The position numbers were made by a program, and so were the translations under genes. This document shows, piece after piece, positions 1 through 10,237 of a DNA stretch of 64,000 bases. Positions within the stretch are counted from its first letter, which is position 1. Every line of letters begins with the position of its first letter. The DNA is taken from contig NC_064046.1 of assembly GCF_932526225.1 (NCBI RefSeq), forward strand, positions 14,893,408 through 14,957,407, in the 5' to 3' direction. The stretch is from Nematostella vectensis. Its lineage: Eukaryota; Cnidaria; Anthozoa; Actiniaria; Edwardsiidae. The notes under the pieces were generated by a model. That model was not told where the DNA came from and did not search any database. It was given only the letters and a program-made list of their open reading frames with translations.

Positions 1-2014
1 TAATGCCTAATATCGAGTGCCCTACAGTAAGTGTTTTGCAGTCAAGTTGTTTTCTGTTAGTAGGTAAAAAATATTCTAAATAATAGTAATCATAGCTATG
101 GTCACCACTTACACATATAGAACTTGTAATGAAAAGAAAGAAAAAAAAAAATATATATATATATGCAGTCAATCAACAGAATTGCATGATAACCTTGAAT
201 ATATTGAATAAAGGACTGCAAAAAAACATCTTTTGTACTAGTTGCTTGAATTGACCCTTGGCTATTTTTAGCTGAATTCCCCTCCCCCTCTAAAAAAGAA
301 AATAATAATAATAATAGAACAAAACTAAAAAGAAAACAAACACAACAGAGACCCCCACCAACAATTTTGATTTTTTTTACTTTCCTTTAAAAGGGGAGTG
401 TCATGGTTAAGAGATTTGCAATAGCTCTAGAGCCCTGACACAATGAACTTCAGTGAAATTCTAATACTGACTTATGAGCTTTTGGTACATGTGGGAGACT
501 TTAAACAAAACAAAAAAAAGATGACCACAAACTGTCCATTAACATAGTTTTCAATATAATATTGCATATTATTTAATAAGGTATTGACAGCTTTTAAAAC
601 GTTCAACTGTTTGTTGACACTTAAAAGCCTACAATAAACACTGACTCCAGACATGCGCAGTACTATGCTGCTGCCCCTTTAAAGTAAAATACAGCTTTAC
701 TTAGTCAGCGTAGACAATATTGCGGATTTTGTCAATATTCTAATATAAATATGTCAATATGCTCCCCCCTTACGTCTTTATTTCTATTTATTTTATGCTT
801 TTTACATGATACCAAAACAGCGTCTTTTTTATTCGCAAATTTGATGTCATGTACACAATAAAAGAGATGCGCCCGTGCGCATGGCGAGTCCCCAAGGGAC
901 CCAAGACGCCCAAATAGACCTCTATTTTTTGTCATCCACAATCACGGCGAGCTGTGCGTGGCGTAACCGTATTACAGGCCTGGGATCCTGGTTATTGTCC
1001 TCCCCATTAATGCGCGGGTTGGGATAACCTTGCAAGAGTGTTGTACAGCATATTCGCTCGGAAATATCGGTGCTTGCGGCCTTCGGGGTCTTTACAGCCT
1101 TCCGTAAAAGCCTTGTGCTTCCATACCGATTGGGTAATCCGTATGTATGGTTTCCGTTTTGTTCTTCAGACCGGGTTCGATCCCAGGCCAATGGGCTTTT
1201 TTTTTTAGTTCGTTTTTTTTTTCTTTGTGCTGAACCCCCTTAATCCTGATAGGTTTTGCGCAAAAATAATAAAAAAAAAGTGAGTTTGCAAAATAAGCTT
1301 GCTAGATTTATTGATTATATGTATTTAATTTGTTCCTAGGAAGTTAACAAAAAACACAAAGCAAAGAGTTTGAGGAAGTAAACAAGTATGTGAACTTTAA
1401 TGTTCTATTTGAAGGGGCGCATTTTGTACAGGGAAGCATACATAGAATGCTTAACTGGTGGAGAGGGAAGAGGTAAAAGTTTATTGAGCATAATTTCAAC
1501 AATAGCAGGGGAAAGAGAGGGGCACTCTATTCATACAATATTGCAGTTGTTACCTATTATTAAATAAGTTTGTAACATGTCTTTGTTTATTAAGCAAGGT
1601 CTATTTCTGAGACAAGCAAACTCAAGTAAGGCTGTTGAAATAACAGGTGAGTGTTAAAAAAAAAAACAATTATCTGATTAGAAAACTACTGTAGATTCCT
1701 TTGCAGCAAAATAAGAACAAACTTCATTTTGTTTGTTATTTATGAGGAACGAGATGAGCTCTACAAAGCCATAAAGAAATATGTATTGCTCATCTAAATT
1801 ATACAAGTAAATAATAATATTAAAAAAGAACTACTGTAAGTAATAAGAGTGGTTTTCATTAACCCGTGAAACAAAGTGTGATAGTTAAACGGTAATAGTT
1901 AGTAAAACACAAAAAAGTACAATAGAATCAGATCACCACAAAGTGTAATACGCTAAAGCGTAGTTCACGGGTTAATAAAGGTTTTGACATTTCAACCTTA
2001 CATCCACATGAAAG
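1..2014 (+). repeat. Satellite unit 1 (lineage A, 2,014 bp)
   Basis: Shares private variants with unit 5, such as 'attcgcaaat' near 832 and 'cttgcggcc' near 1074. B-box core GTTCGATCC is intact. The TTAA-flanked element lies at 1863-1971; the flank after its right TTAA reads TAAAGG instead of the usual TGAAGG. Confidence 0.97.
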
Positions 2015-2159
2015 TAATGCCTAATATCGAGTGCCCTACAGTAAGTGTTTTGCAGTCAAGTTGTTTTCTGTTAGTAGGTAAAAAAATATTTTAAATAATA
2101 GTAATCATAGCTATGGTCACCACTTACACATATAGAACTTGTAATGAAAAGAAAGAAAA

Positions 2160-2296
<137 letters not shown>

Positions 2297-3140
2297 GTCA
2301 ATCAACAGAATTGCATGATAACCTTGAATATATTGAATAAAGGACTGCAAAAAAAACATCTTTTGTAATAGTTGCTTGAATTGACCCTTGGCTATTTTTA
2401 GCTGAATTCCCTCCCCCTCTAAAAAAGAAAATAATAATAATAATAGAACAAAACTAAAAAGAAAACAAACACAGCAGAGACCCCCACCAACAATTTTGAT
2501 TTTTTTTTTACTTTCCTTTAAGGGGGAGTGTCATGTTTAAGAGATTTGCAATAGCTATAGAGCCCTGACACAATGAACTTCAGTGAAATTCTAATACTGA
2601 CTTATAAGCTTTTGGTACATGTGGGAGACTTTAAACAAAACAAAAAAAAATGACCACAAACTGTCCATTAACATAGTTTTCAATATAATATTGCATATTA
2701 TTTAATAAGGTATTGACAGCTTTTAAAAAGTTCAACTGTTTGTAGACACTTAAAAGCCTGCAATAAACACTGACTCCAGACATGTGCAGTACTATGCTGC
2801 TGCCCCTTTAAAGTAAAATACAGCTTTACTTAGTCAGCGTAGACAATGTTGCGGATTTTGTTAATATTCTAATATGAATATGTCAATATTCTCCCCCTTT
2901 ACGTCTTTATTTCTATTTATTTTATGCTTTTCACATGATACCAAAACAGCGTCTTTTTTCTTCGCTAATTTGATGTCATGTACACAATAAAAGAGATGCG
3001 CCCGTGCGCATGGCGAGTCCCCAAGGGACCCAAGACGCCCAAATAGACCTTTATTTTTTGTCATCCACAATCTCGGCGAGCTGTGCGTGGCGTAACCGTT
3101 TTACAGGCCTGGGATCCTGGTTATTGTACTCCCCATTAAT

Positions 3141-3142
3141 GC
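3141..3142. other. 284-bp deletion junction (unit 2)
   Basis: 'attaat-GC-ttgctag' joins sequence that in unit 4 lies around 6866 and 7150. GC is present at both edges, so 2 bp of microhomology. The lost piece contains the B-box, the T8 run and the tRNA-like segment; the A-box and hairpins remain. Confidence 0.9.
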
Positions 3143-4975
3143 TTGCTAGATTTATTGATTATATGTATTCAATTTGTTCCTAGGAAGTTAACAAGAAACA
3201 CAAAGCAAAGAGTTTGAGGAAGTAAACAAGTATGTGAACTTTAATGTTCTATTTGAAGGTGTGCACTTTGTACAGGGAAGCATACATAGAATGCTTAACT
3301 GGTGGAGAGGGAAGAGGTAAAAGTTTATTGAGCATAATTTCAACAATAGCAGGGGGAAGGTAGGGGCACTCTCTTCATACAATATTGCAGTTGTTACCTA
3401 TTATTAAATAAGTTTGTAAGATGTCTTTGTTTATTAAGCAAGGTCTATTTCTGAGACAAGCAAACTCAAGTAAGAGCTGTTGAAATAACAGGTGAGTGTT
3501 AAAAAAAACAATTATCTGATTAGAAAACTAATGTAGATTCCTTTGCAACAAAATAAGAACAAACTTCATTTTGTTTGTTATTTATGAGGAACGAGATGAG
3601 CTCTACAAAGCCATAAAGAAATATGTATTGCTCATCTAAATTATACAAGTAAATAATAATATTAAAAAAGAGCTACTGTAAGTAATTAGAGTGGTTTTCA
3701 TTAACCCGTGAAACAAAGTTTGATAGTTAAACGGTAATAGTTAGTAAAACACAAAAAAGTACAATAGAATCAGATCACCACAAAGTGTAATACGCTAAAG
3801 CGTAGTTCACGTGTTAATGAAGGTTTTGACATTTCAACCTTACATCCACATGAAAGTAATGCCTAATATCGAGTGCACTACAGTAAGTGTTTTGCAGTCA
3901 AGTTGTTTTCTGTTAGTAGGTAAAAAATTATTCTAAATAATAGTAATTATAGCTATGGTCACCACTTACACATATAGCACTTGTAATGAAAAGAAAGAAA
4001 AAATATATATATGCAGTCAAACAACAGAATTGCATGATAACCTTGAATATATTGAATAAAGGACTGCAAAAAAACAGCTTTTGTACTAGTTGCTTGAACT
4101 GACCCTTGGCTATTTTTAGCTGAATTCCCCTCCCCCTCTAAAAAATAAAATAATAATAATGATAGAACAAAACTAAAAAGAAAACAAACACAGCCGAGAC
4201 CCCCACCAACAATTTTGATTTTTTTTTACTTTCCTTTAAAGGGGGAGTGTCATGGTTAAGAGATTTGCAATAGGTCTAGAGCCCTGACACAATGAACTTC
4301 AGTGAAATTCTAATACTGACTTATGAGCTTTTGGTACATGTGGGAGACTTTAAACAAAACAAAAAAAATGATAACAAACTGTCCATTAACATAGTTTTCA
4401 ATATAATATTGCATATTATTTAATAAGATATTGACAGCTTTTAAAAAGTTCAACTGTTTGTAGACACTTAAAAGCCTACAATAATCACTGACTCCAGACA
4501 TGCGCAGTACTATGCTGCTGCCCCTTTAAAGTAAAATACAGCTTTACTTAGTCAGCGTAGACAATATTGCGGATTTTGTCAATATTCTAATATGAAGATG
4601 TCAATATTCTCCCCCCTTACGTCTTTATTTCTATTTATTTTATGATTTTCACATGATACCAAAACAGCGTCTTTTTTCTTCGCTAATTTGATGTCATGTA
4701 CACAATAAAAGAGATGCGCCCGTTCGCATGGCGATTCCCCAAGGGACCCAAGACGCCCAAATAGACCTCTATTTTTTGTCATCCACAATCTCGGCGAGCT
4801 GTGCGTGGCGTAACCGTATTACAGGCCTGGGATCCTGGTTATTGTCCTCCCCATTAATGCGCGGGTTGGGATAACCTTGCAAGAGTGTTGTACAGCATAT
4901 TCGCTCGGAAATATCGGTGCTTGGGGCCTTCGGGTTCTTTACAGCCTTCCGTAAAAGCCTTGTGCTGCCATACCG

Positions 4976-5051
4976 ATTGGGTAATCCGTATGTATGGTTT
5001 CCGTTTCGTTCTTCAGACCGGGTTCGATCCCAGGCCAATGAGCTTTTTTTT
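4976..5051 (+). other. tRNA-like / SINE-head-like segment (unit 3 copy)
   Basis: An imperfect A-box-like TGGGTAATCCG (4978-4988; 9 of 11 positions fit) lies 32 bases before the B-box GGTTCGATCC (5021-5030), close to tRNA spacing. The T-arm would be CCGGG-TTCGATC-CCAGG with one G-A mismatch. ATTGG (4976-4980) could pair with CCAAT (5035-5039) as an acceptor-like stem, and T8 follows at 5044-5051. Only about 64 bases lie between the stem ends and no good anticodon arm is visible, so this is not a functional tRNA gene. It could be a decayed tRNA-derived SINE head. Confidence 0.3.
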
Positions 5052-5180
5052 CAGTTCGTTTTGTTTTCTTTGTGCTGGACAACCCCTTAATCCTGATAGG
5101 TTTTGCGCAAAAATAATAAAAAAAAGTGAGTTTGCAAAATAAGCTTGCTAGATTTATTGATTATATGTATTCAATTTGTT

Positions 5181-5498
5181 CCTAGGAAGTTAACAAAAAA
5201 CACAAAGCAAAGAGTTTGAGGAAGTAAACAAGTATGTGAACTTTAATGTTCTATTTGAAGGGGTGCATTTTGTACAGGGAAGCATACATAGAATGCTTAA
5301 CTGGTGGAGAGGGAAGAGGTAAAAGTTTATTGAGCATAATTTCAACAATAGCAGGGGGAAGAGAGGGGCACTCTCTTCATACAATATTGCAGTTGTTATC
5401 TATTATTAAATAAGTTTTTAACATGTCTTTGTTTATTAAGCAAGGTCTATTTCTGAGACAAGCAAACTCAAGTAAGGCTGTTGAAATAACAGGTGAGT
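5181..5498 (+). other. Splice-acceptor-like and splice-donor-like pair (unit 3 copy)
   Basis: 'tttgttcctag|g' (cut after 5185) resembles a 3' splice site and 'aacag|gtgagt' (cut after 5492) is a full consensus 5' splice site, bounding a potential 307-nt exon in each unit. The interval has stops in all plus-strand frames that I checked, so any exon would be noncoding. An AATAAA with a T/GT-rich downstream stretch (4055-4060) could act as a poly(A) signal on the same strand. Such motifs are frequent by chance; no transcript evidence. Confidence 0.15.
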
Positions 5499-6157
5499 GT
5501 TAAAAGAAAAACAATTATCTGATTAGAAAACTACTGTAGATTCCTTTGCACCAAAATAAGAACAAACTTCATTTTGTTTGTTATTTATGAGGAACGAGAT
5601 GAGCTCTACAAAGCCATAAAGAAATATGTATTGCTCATCTAAATTATACAAGTAAATAATAATATTAAAAAAGAACTACTGTAAGTAATTAGAGTGGTTT
5701 TCATTAACCCGTGAAACAAAGTGTGATAGTTAAACGGTAATAGTTAGTAAAACACAAAAAAGTACAATAGAATCAGATCATCATAAAGTGTAATACGCTA
5801 AAGCGTAGTTCACGGGTTAATGAAGGTTTTGACATTTCAACCTTACATCCACATGAAAGTAATGCCTAATATCGAGTGCCCTACAGTAAGTGTTTTGCAG
5901 TCAAGTTGTTTTCTGTTAGTAGGTAAAAAATATTCTAAATAATAGTAATCATAGCTATGGTCACCACTTACACATATAGAACTTGTAATGAAAAGAAAGA
6001 AAAAATATATATATATATATGCAGTCAATCAACAGAATTGCATGATAACCTTGAATATATTGAATAAAGGACTGCAAAAAAACATCTTTTGTACTAGTTG
6101 CTTGAATTGACCCTTGGCTATTTTTAGCTGAATTCCCCTCCCCCTCTAAAAAAGAAA

Positions 6158-6172
6158 ATAATAATAATAATA
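6158..6172. repeat. (AAT)n microsatellite present in nearly every unit (unit 4 copy)
   Basis: Five AAT triplets follow 'aaaagaa' downstream of a C-rich 'cccctccccctct' stretch. Copy number varies by one or two among units (for example six in unit 7), and some copies are interrupted as 'aatagtaat' (units 13, 16, 17). Confidence 0.9.
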
Positions 6173-6534
6173 GAACAAAACTAAAAAGAAAACAAACACA
6201 ACAGAGACCCCCACCAACAATTTTGATTTTTTTTACTTTCCTTTAAAGGGGGAGTGTCATGATTAAGAGATTTGCAATAGCTCTAGAGCCCTGACACAAT
6301 GAACTTCAGTGAAATTCTAATACTGACTTATGAGCTTTTGGTACATGTGGGAGACTTTAAACAAAACAAAAAAAATGACCACAAACTGTCCATTAACATA
6401 GTTTTCATTATAATATTGCATATTATTTAATAAGGTATTGACAGCTTTTAAAAATTCAACTGTTTGTAGACACTTAAAAGCCTACAATAAACACTGACTC
6501 CAGACATGTGCAGTACTATGCTGCTGCCCCTTTA

Positions 6535-6555
6535 AAGTAAAATACAGCTTTACTT
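6535..6555. other. Perfect 7-bp inverted repeat (hairpin) in the spacer
   Basis: AAGTAAA and TTTACTT enclose the 7-base loop ATACAGC, just after CCCTTT. It recurs in essentially every unit except 32, where it is deleted. No function can be assigned; it could be a protein-binding site or a relic of an inserted element. Confidence 0.6.
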
Positions 6556-6582
6556 AGTCAGCGTAGACAAAATTGCGGATTT

Positions 6583-6616
6583 TGTCAATATTCTAATATG
6601 AAGATGTCAATATTCT
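6583..6616. repeat. 12-bp direct repeat at 22-bp period
   Basis: TGTCAATATTCT occurs twice (6583-6594 and 6605-6616). A related CAATATTG often lies just upstream, although in unit 4 it is CAAAATTG. The 22-bp spacing is about two helical turns. Lineage I units change the second copy's flank to 'gaaaaagtcaatattc'. Confidence 0.6.
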
Positions 6617-6719
6617 CCCCCCTTACGTCTTTATTTCTATTTATTTTATGATTTTCACATGATACCAAAACAGCGTCTTTTTTCTTCGCTAATTTGATGT
6701 CATGTACACAATAAAAGAG

Positions 6720-6783
6720 ATGCGCCCGTGCGCATGGCGAGTCCCCAAGGGACCCAAGACGCCCAAATAGACCTCTATTTTTT
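6720..6783 (+). other. Cluster of three hairpins ending in a T6 run
   Basis: Three inverted repeats lie end to end. First, ATGCGC-CCGT-GCGCAT (6720-6735). Second, GTCCC-CAA-GGGAC (6741-6753) inside an outer GGCG/CGCC pair (6736-6739 with 6760-6763). Third, AATAG-ACCT-CTATT (6766-6779), whose end overlaps T6 (6778-6783). An 'aataaaa' string lies just upstream (6710-6716). The arrangement is repeated in every unit. On RNA it would form three stems followed by a U-run; 'ATTTTTTG' also resembles an Sm-protein site. No known RNA family is recognised. Confidence 0.55.
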
Positions 6784-6796
6784 GTCATCCACAATC

Positions 6797-7057
6797 TCGG
6801 CGAGCTGTGCGTGGCGTAACCGTATTACAGGCCTGGGATCCTGGTTATTGTCCTCCCCATTAATGCGCGGGTTGGGATAACCTTGCAAGAGTGTTGTACA
6901 GCATATTCGCTCGGAAATATCGGTGCTTGGGGCCTTCGGGTTCTTTACAGCCTTCCGTAAAAGCCTTGTGCTGCCATACCGATTGGGTAATCCGTATGTA
7001 TGGTTTCCGTTTTGTTCTCCAGACCGAGTTCGATCCCAGGCCAATGAGCTTTTTTTT
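6797..7057 (+). ncRNA. Candidate Pol III type-2 transcription module (unit 4 copy)
   Basis: An 11-base string (TGGCGTAACCG, 6812-6822) fits the Pol III A-box consensus TRGYNNARNNG at every fixed position. GTTCGATCC (7028-7036) fits the B-box consensus GWTCRANNC, and T8 (7050-7057) would terminate Pol III. The A-to-B gap is about 205 bp, long for a tRNA but tolerated in some Pol III genes such as yeast SNR6. The start given is an inference, about 15 bases before the A-box. Across the 32 full units the B-box core is intact in 18, GTTTGATCC in 7, GTACGATCC in 4 and deleted in 3, so many copies would be inactive. Alternative reading: a decayed SINE. Expression is not shown. Confidence 0.25.
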
Positions 7058-7705
7058 CAGTTCGTTTTGTTTTCTTTGTGCTGGACAACCCCTTAATCCT
7101 GATAGGTTTTGCGCAAAAATAATAAAAAAAAGTGAGTTTGCAAAATAAGCTTGCTAGATTTATTGATTATATGTATTCAATTTGTTCCTAGGAAGTTAAC
7201 AAAAAACACAAAGCAAAGAGTTTGAGGAAGTTAACAAGTATGTGAACTTTAATGTTCTATTTGAAGGGGTGCATTTTGTACAGGGAAGCATACATAGAAT
7301 GCTTAACTGGTGGAGAGGGAAGAGGTAAAAGTTTATTGAGCATAATTTCAACAATAGCAGGGGGAGGGGTGGGGCACACTCTTCATACAAAATTGCAGTT
7401 GTTACCTATTATTAAATAAGTTTGTAACATGTCTTTGTTTATTAAGCAAGGTCTATTTCTGAGACAAGCAAACTCAAGTAAGGCTGTTGAAATAACTGGT
7501 GAGTGTTAAAAGAAAAACAATTATCTGATTAGAAAACTACTGTAGATTTCTTTGCACCAAAATAAGAACAAACTTCATTTTGTTTGTTATTTATGAGGAA
7601 CGAGATGAGCTCTACAAAGCCATAAAGAAATATGTATTGCTCATCTAAATTATACAAGTAAATAATAATGTTAAAAAAGAACTACTGTAAGTAATTAGAG
7701 TGGTT
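7058..7705. other. AT-rich rear spacer of the unit; no gene
   Basis: Unit 4 copy taken as representative. It holds the acceptor-like 'cctag', the purine-rich patch (about 7310-7375), the source segment of the 81-bp duplication and the donor-like motif. The roughly 64-residue minus-strand frame across it (leucine- and cysteine-rich) drifts freely between units and shows no recognisable domain. Confidence 0.55.
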
Positions 7706-7830
7706 TTCATTAACCCGTGAAACAAAGTGTGATAGTTAAACGGTAATAGTTAGTAAAACACAAAAAAGTACAATAGAATCAGATCATCATAAAGTGTAAT
7801 ACGCTAAAGCGTAGTTCACGGGTTAATGAA
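7706..7830. mobile_element. TTAA-flanked inverted-repeat element, piggyBac-MITE-like (unit 4 copy)
   Basis: A 109-bp core (7714-7822) begins CCCGTGAA and ends TTCACGGG, with TTAA directly outside both ends (7710-7713, 7823-7826). Counted through the TTAA and four more bases, the terminal inverted repeat TTCATTAACCCGTGAA is perfect over 16 bp. Known piggyBac-family elements insert at TTAA and have ends starting with CC/CCC. A nested palindrome TACGCT-AA-AGCGTA sits at 7800-7813. There is no transposase, so if mobile it was non-autonomous. It occurs once per unit, with its last G always 44 bp before the next unit; coordinates are given in each unit entry. Symmetry beyond TTAA is unusual for a simple target duplication, so a satellite-intrinsic inverted repeat is the alternative. 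Confidence 0.5.
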
Positions 7831-7865
7831 GGTTTTGACATTTCAACCTTACATCCACATGAAAG

Positions 7866-9877
7866 TAATGCCTAATATCGAGTGCCCTACAGTAAGTGTT
7901 TTGCAGTCAAGTTGTTTTCTGTTAGTAGGTAAAAAATATTCTAAATAATAGTAATCATAGCTATGGTCACCACTTACACATATAGAACTTGTAATGAAAA
8001 GAAAGAAAAAAAAATATATATATATATATGCAGTCAATCAACAGAATTGCATGATAACCTTGAATATATTGAATAAAGGACTGCAAAAAAACATCTTTTG
8101 TACTAGTTGCTTGAATTGACCCTTGGCTATTTTTAGCTGAATTCCCCTCCCCCTCTAAAAAAGAAAATAATAATAATAATAGAACAAAACTAAAAAGAAA
8201 ACAAACACAACAGAGACCCCCACCAACAATTTTGATTTTTTTTACTTTCCTTTAAAAGGGGAGTGTCATGGTTAAGAGATTTGCAATAGCTCTAGAGCCC
8301 TGACACAATGAACTTCAGTGAAATTCTAATACTGACTTATGAGCTTTTGGTACATGTGGGAGACTTTAAACAAAACAAAAAAAATGACCACAAACTGTCC
8401 ATTAACATAGTTTTCAATATAATATTGCATATTATTTAATAAGGTATTGACAGCTTTTAAAAATTCAACTGTTTGTTGACACTTAAAAGCCTACAATAAA
8501 CACTGACTCCAGACATGCGCAGTACTATGCTGCTGCCCCTTTAAAGTAAAATACAGCTTTACTTAGTCAGCGTAGACAATATTGCGGATTTTGTCAATAT
8601 TCTAATATAAATATGTCAATATGCTCCCCCCTTACGTCTTTATTTCTATTTATTTTATGCTTTTCACATGATACCAAAACAGCGTCTTTTTTATTCGCAA
8701 ATTTGATGTCATGTACACAATAAAAGAGATGCGCCCATGCGCATGGCGAGTCCCCAAGGGACCCAAGACGCCCAAATAGACCTCTATTTTTTGTCATCCA
8801 CAATCACGGCGAGCTGTGCGTGGCGTAACCGTATTACAGGCCTGGGATCCTGGTTATTGTCCTCCCCATTAATGCGCGGGTTGGGATAACCTTGCAAGAG
8901 TGTTGTACAGCATATTCGCTCGGAAATATCGGTGCTTGCGGCCTTCGGGGTCTTTACAGCTTTCCGTAAAAGCCTTGTGCTTCCATACCGATTGGGTAAT
9001 CCGTATGTATGGTTTCCGTTTTGTTCTTCAGACCGGGTTCGATCCCAGGCCAATGGGCTTTTTTTTTTAGTTCGTTTTTTTTTTCTTTGTGCTGAACCCC
9101 CTTAATCCTGATAGGTTTTGCGCAAAAATAATAAAAAAAAGTGAGTTTGCAAAATAAGCTTGCTAGATTTATTGATTATATGTATTTAATTTGTTCCTAG
9201 GAAGTTAACAAAAAACACAAAGCAAAGAGTTTGAGGAAGTAAACAAGTATGTGAACTTTAATGTTCTATTTGAAGGGGCGAATTTTGTACAGGGAAGCAT
9301 ACATAGAATGCTTAACTGGTGGAGAGGGAAGAGGTAAAAGTTTATTGAGCATAATTTCAACAATAGCAGGGGAAAGAGAGGGGCACTCTATTCATACAAT
9401 ATTGCAGTTGTTACCTATTATTAAATAAGTTTGTAACATATCTTTGTTTATTAAGCAAGGTCTATTTCTGAGACAAGCAAACTCAAGTAAGGCTGTTGAA
9501 ATAACAGGTGAGTGTTAAAAAAAAAAAAAAAATTTTCTGATTATAAAACTACTGTAGATTCCTTTGCAGCAAAATAAGAACAAACTTCATTTTGTTTGTT
9601 ATTTATGAGGAACGAGATGAGCTCTACAAAGCCATAAAGAAATATGTATTGCTCATCTAAATTATACAAGTAAATAATAATATTAAAAAAGAACTACTGT
9701 AAGTAATAAGAGTGGTTTTCATTAACCCGTGAAACAAAGTGTGATAGTTAAACGGTAATAGTTAGTAAAACACAAAAAAGTACAATAGAATCAGATCACC
9801 ACAAAGTGTAATACGCTAAAGCGTAGTTCACGGGTTAATAAAGGTTTTGACATTTCAACCTTACATCCACATGAAAG
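7866..9877 (+). repeat. Satellite unit 5 (lineage A, 2,012 bp)
   Basis: Near copy of unit 1 at an offset of about 7.87 kb. Loop of the first hairpin is CCAT instead of CCGT, leaving the stem intact. B-box core intact. The TTAA-flanked element is at 9726-9834. A long A-run replaces 'aaaacaattatc' near 9516-9532. Confidence 0.97.
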
Positions 9878-10019
9878 TAATGCCTAATATCGAGTGCCCT
9901 ACAGTAAGTGTTTTGCAGTCAAGTTGTTTTCCATTAGTAGGTAAAAAAATATTTTAAATAATAGTAATCATAGCTATGGTCACCACTTACACATATAGAA
10001 CTTGTAATGAAAAGAAAGA

Positions 10020-10237
<218 letters not shown>

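Larger units (their letters stand above)
3857..5859 (+). repeat. Satellite unit 3 (lineage C, 2,003 bp)
   Basis: Standard-length unit. The hairpin region has 'cccgttcgcat' and 'cgattcccc', shared with units 9 and 10; both changes weaken stems. A-box (4806-4816) and B-box (5021-5030) motifs are intact. The TTAA-flanked element is at 5708-5816. Confidence 0.97.
5860..6709. other. AT-rich head and spacer of the unit; no gene
   Basis: Unit 4 copy taken as representative. It holds the start motif, short (AT)n and (AAT)n tracts, a C-rich 'cccctccccctct' patch, an AATAAA, the 7-bp-stem hairpin and the 12-bp direct repeat. Reading frames here are short and recur only through DNA identity. I see nothing else. 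Confidence 0.6.
5860..7865 (+). repeat. Satellite unit 4 (lineage D, 2,006 bp; used as reference)
   Basis: All modules are present: short (AT)n, (AAT)n, hairpin cluster 6720-6779, A-box 6812-6822, B-box core 7028-7036, T8 at 7050-7057 and TTAA-flanked element 7714-7822. The purine patch has the lineage D form 'gggggaggggtgggg'. The splice-donor-like motif here is changed to 'actggtgagt'. Confidence 0.97.

Noticed and set aside
4976-5051. A functional tRNA gene
   Set aside because: About 64 rather than 72 bases, mismatched T- and acceptor stems, no convincing anticodon arm.
6585-6794. Recurring 69-codon minus-strand frame beside it
   Set aside because: Recurs because the DNA repeats; no domain, no upstream start context, and it crosses the hairpin cluster, which accounts for its composition.
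6775-7044. Recurring 89-codon minus-strand reading frame across the GC-richer island
   Set aside because: It is open in many units but is shifted by single-base indels in units 13, 17 and 25 and cut in 2, 6 and 26. Changes between units look random with respect to codons, there is no recognisable domain, and the 'GIEPG'-like peptide in another frame is the usual false translation of a B-box.
6797-7057. 5S rRNA or another known rDNA spacer
   Set aside because: The internal control region of 5S genes is not present, and no stretch resembles 5S, 5.8S, 18S or 28S sequence that I recognise.
6866-7150. Insertion of a complete SINE in long units rather than deletion in short ones
   Set aside because: The 284-bp edges show only a GC dinucleotide match and no target-site duplication or A-rich tail, so deletion in units 2, 6 and 26 is simpler.
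7196-7390. Recurring roughly 64-codon minus-strand frame, leucine- and cysteine-rich with a signal-peptide look
   Set aside because: Low-complexity complement of the purine-rich patch; amino-acid changes are free and its start and end shift between units.
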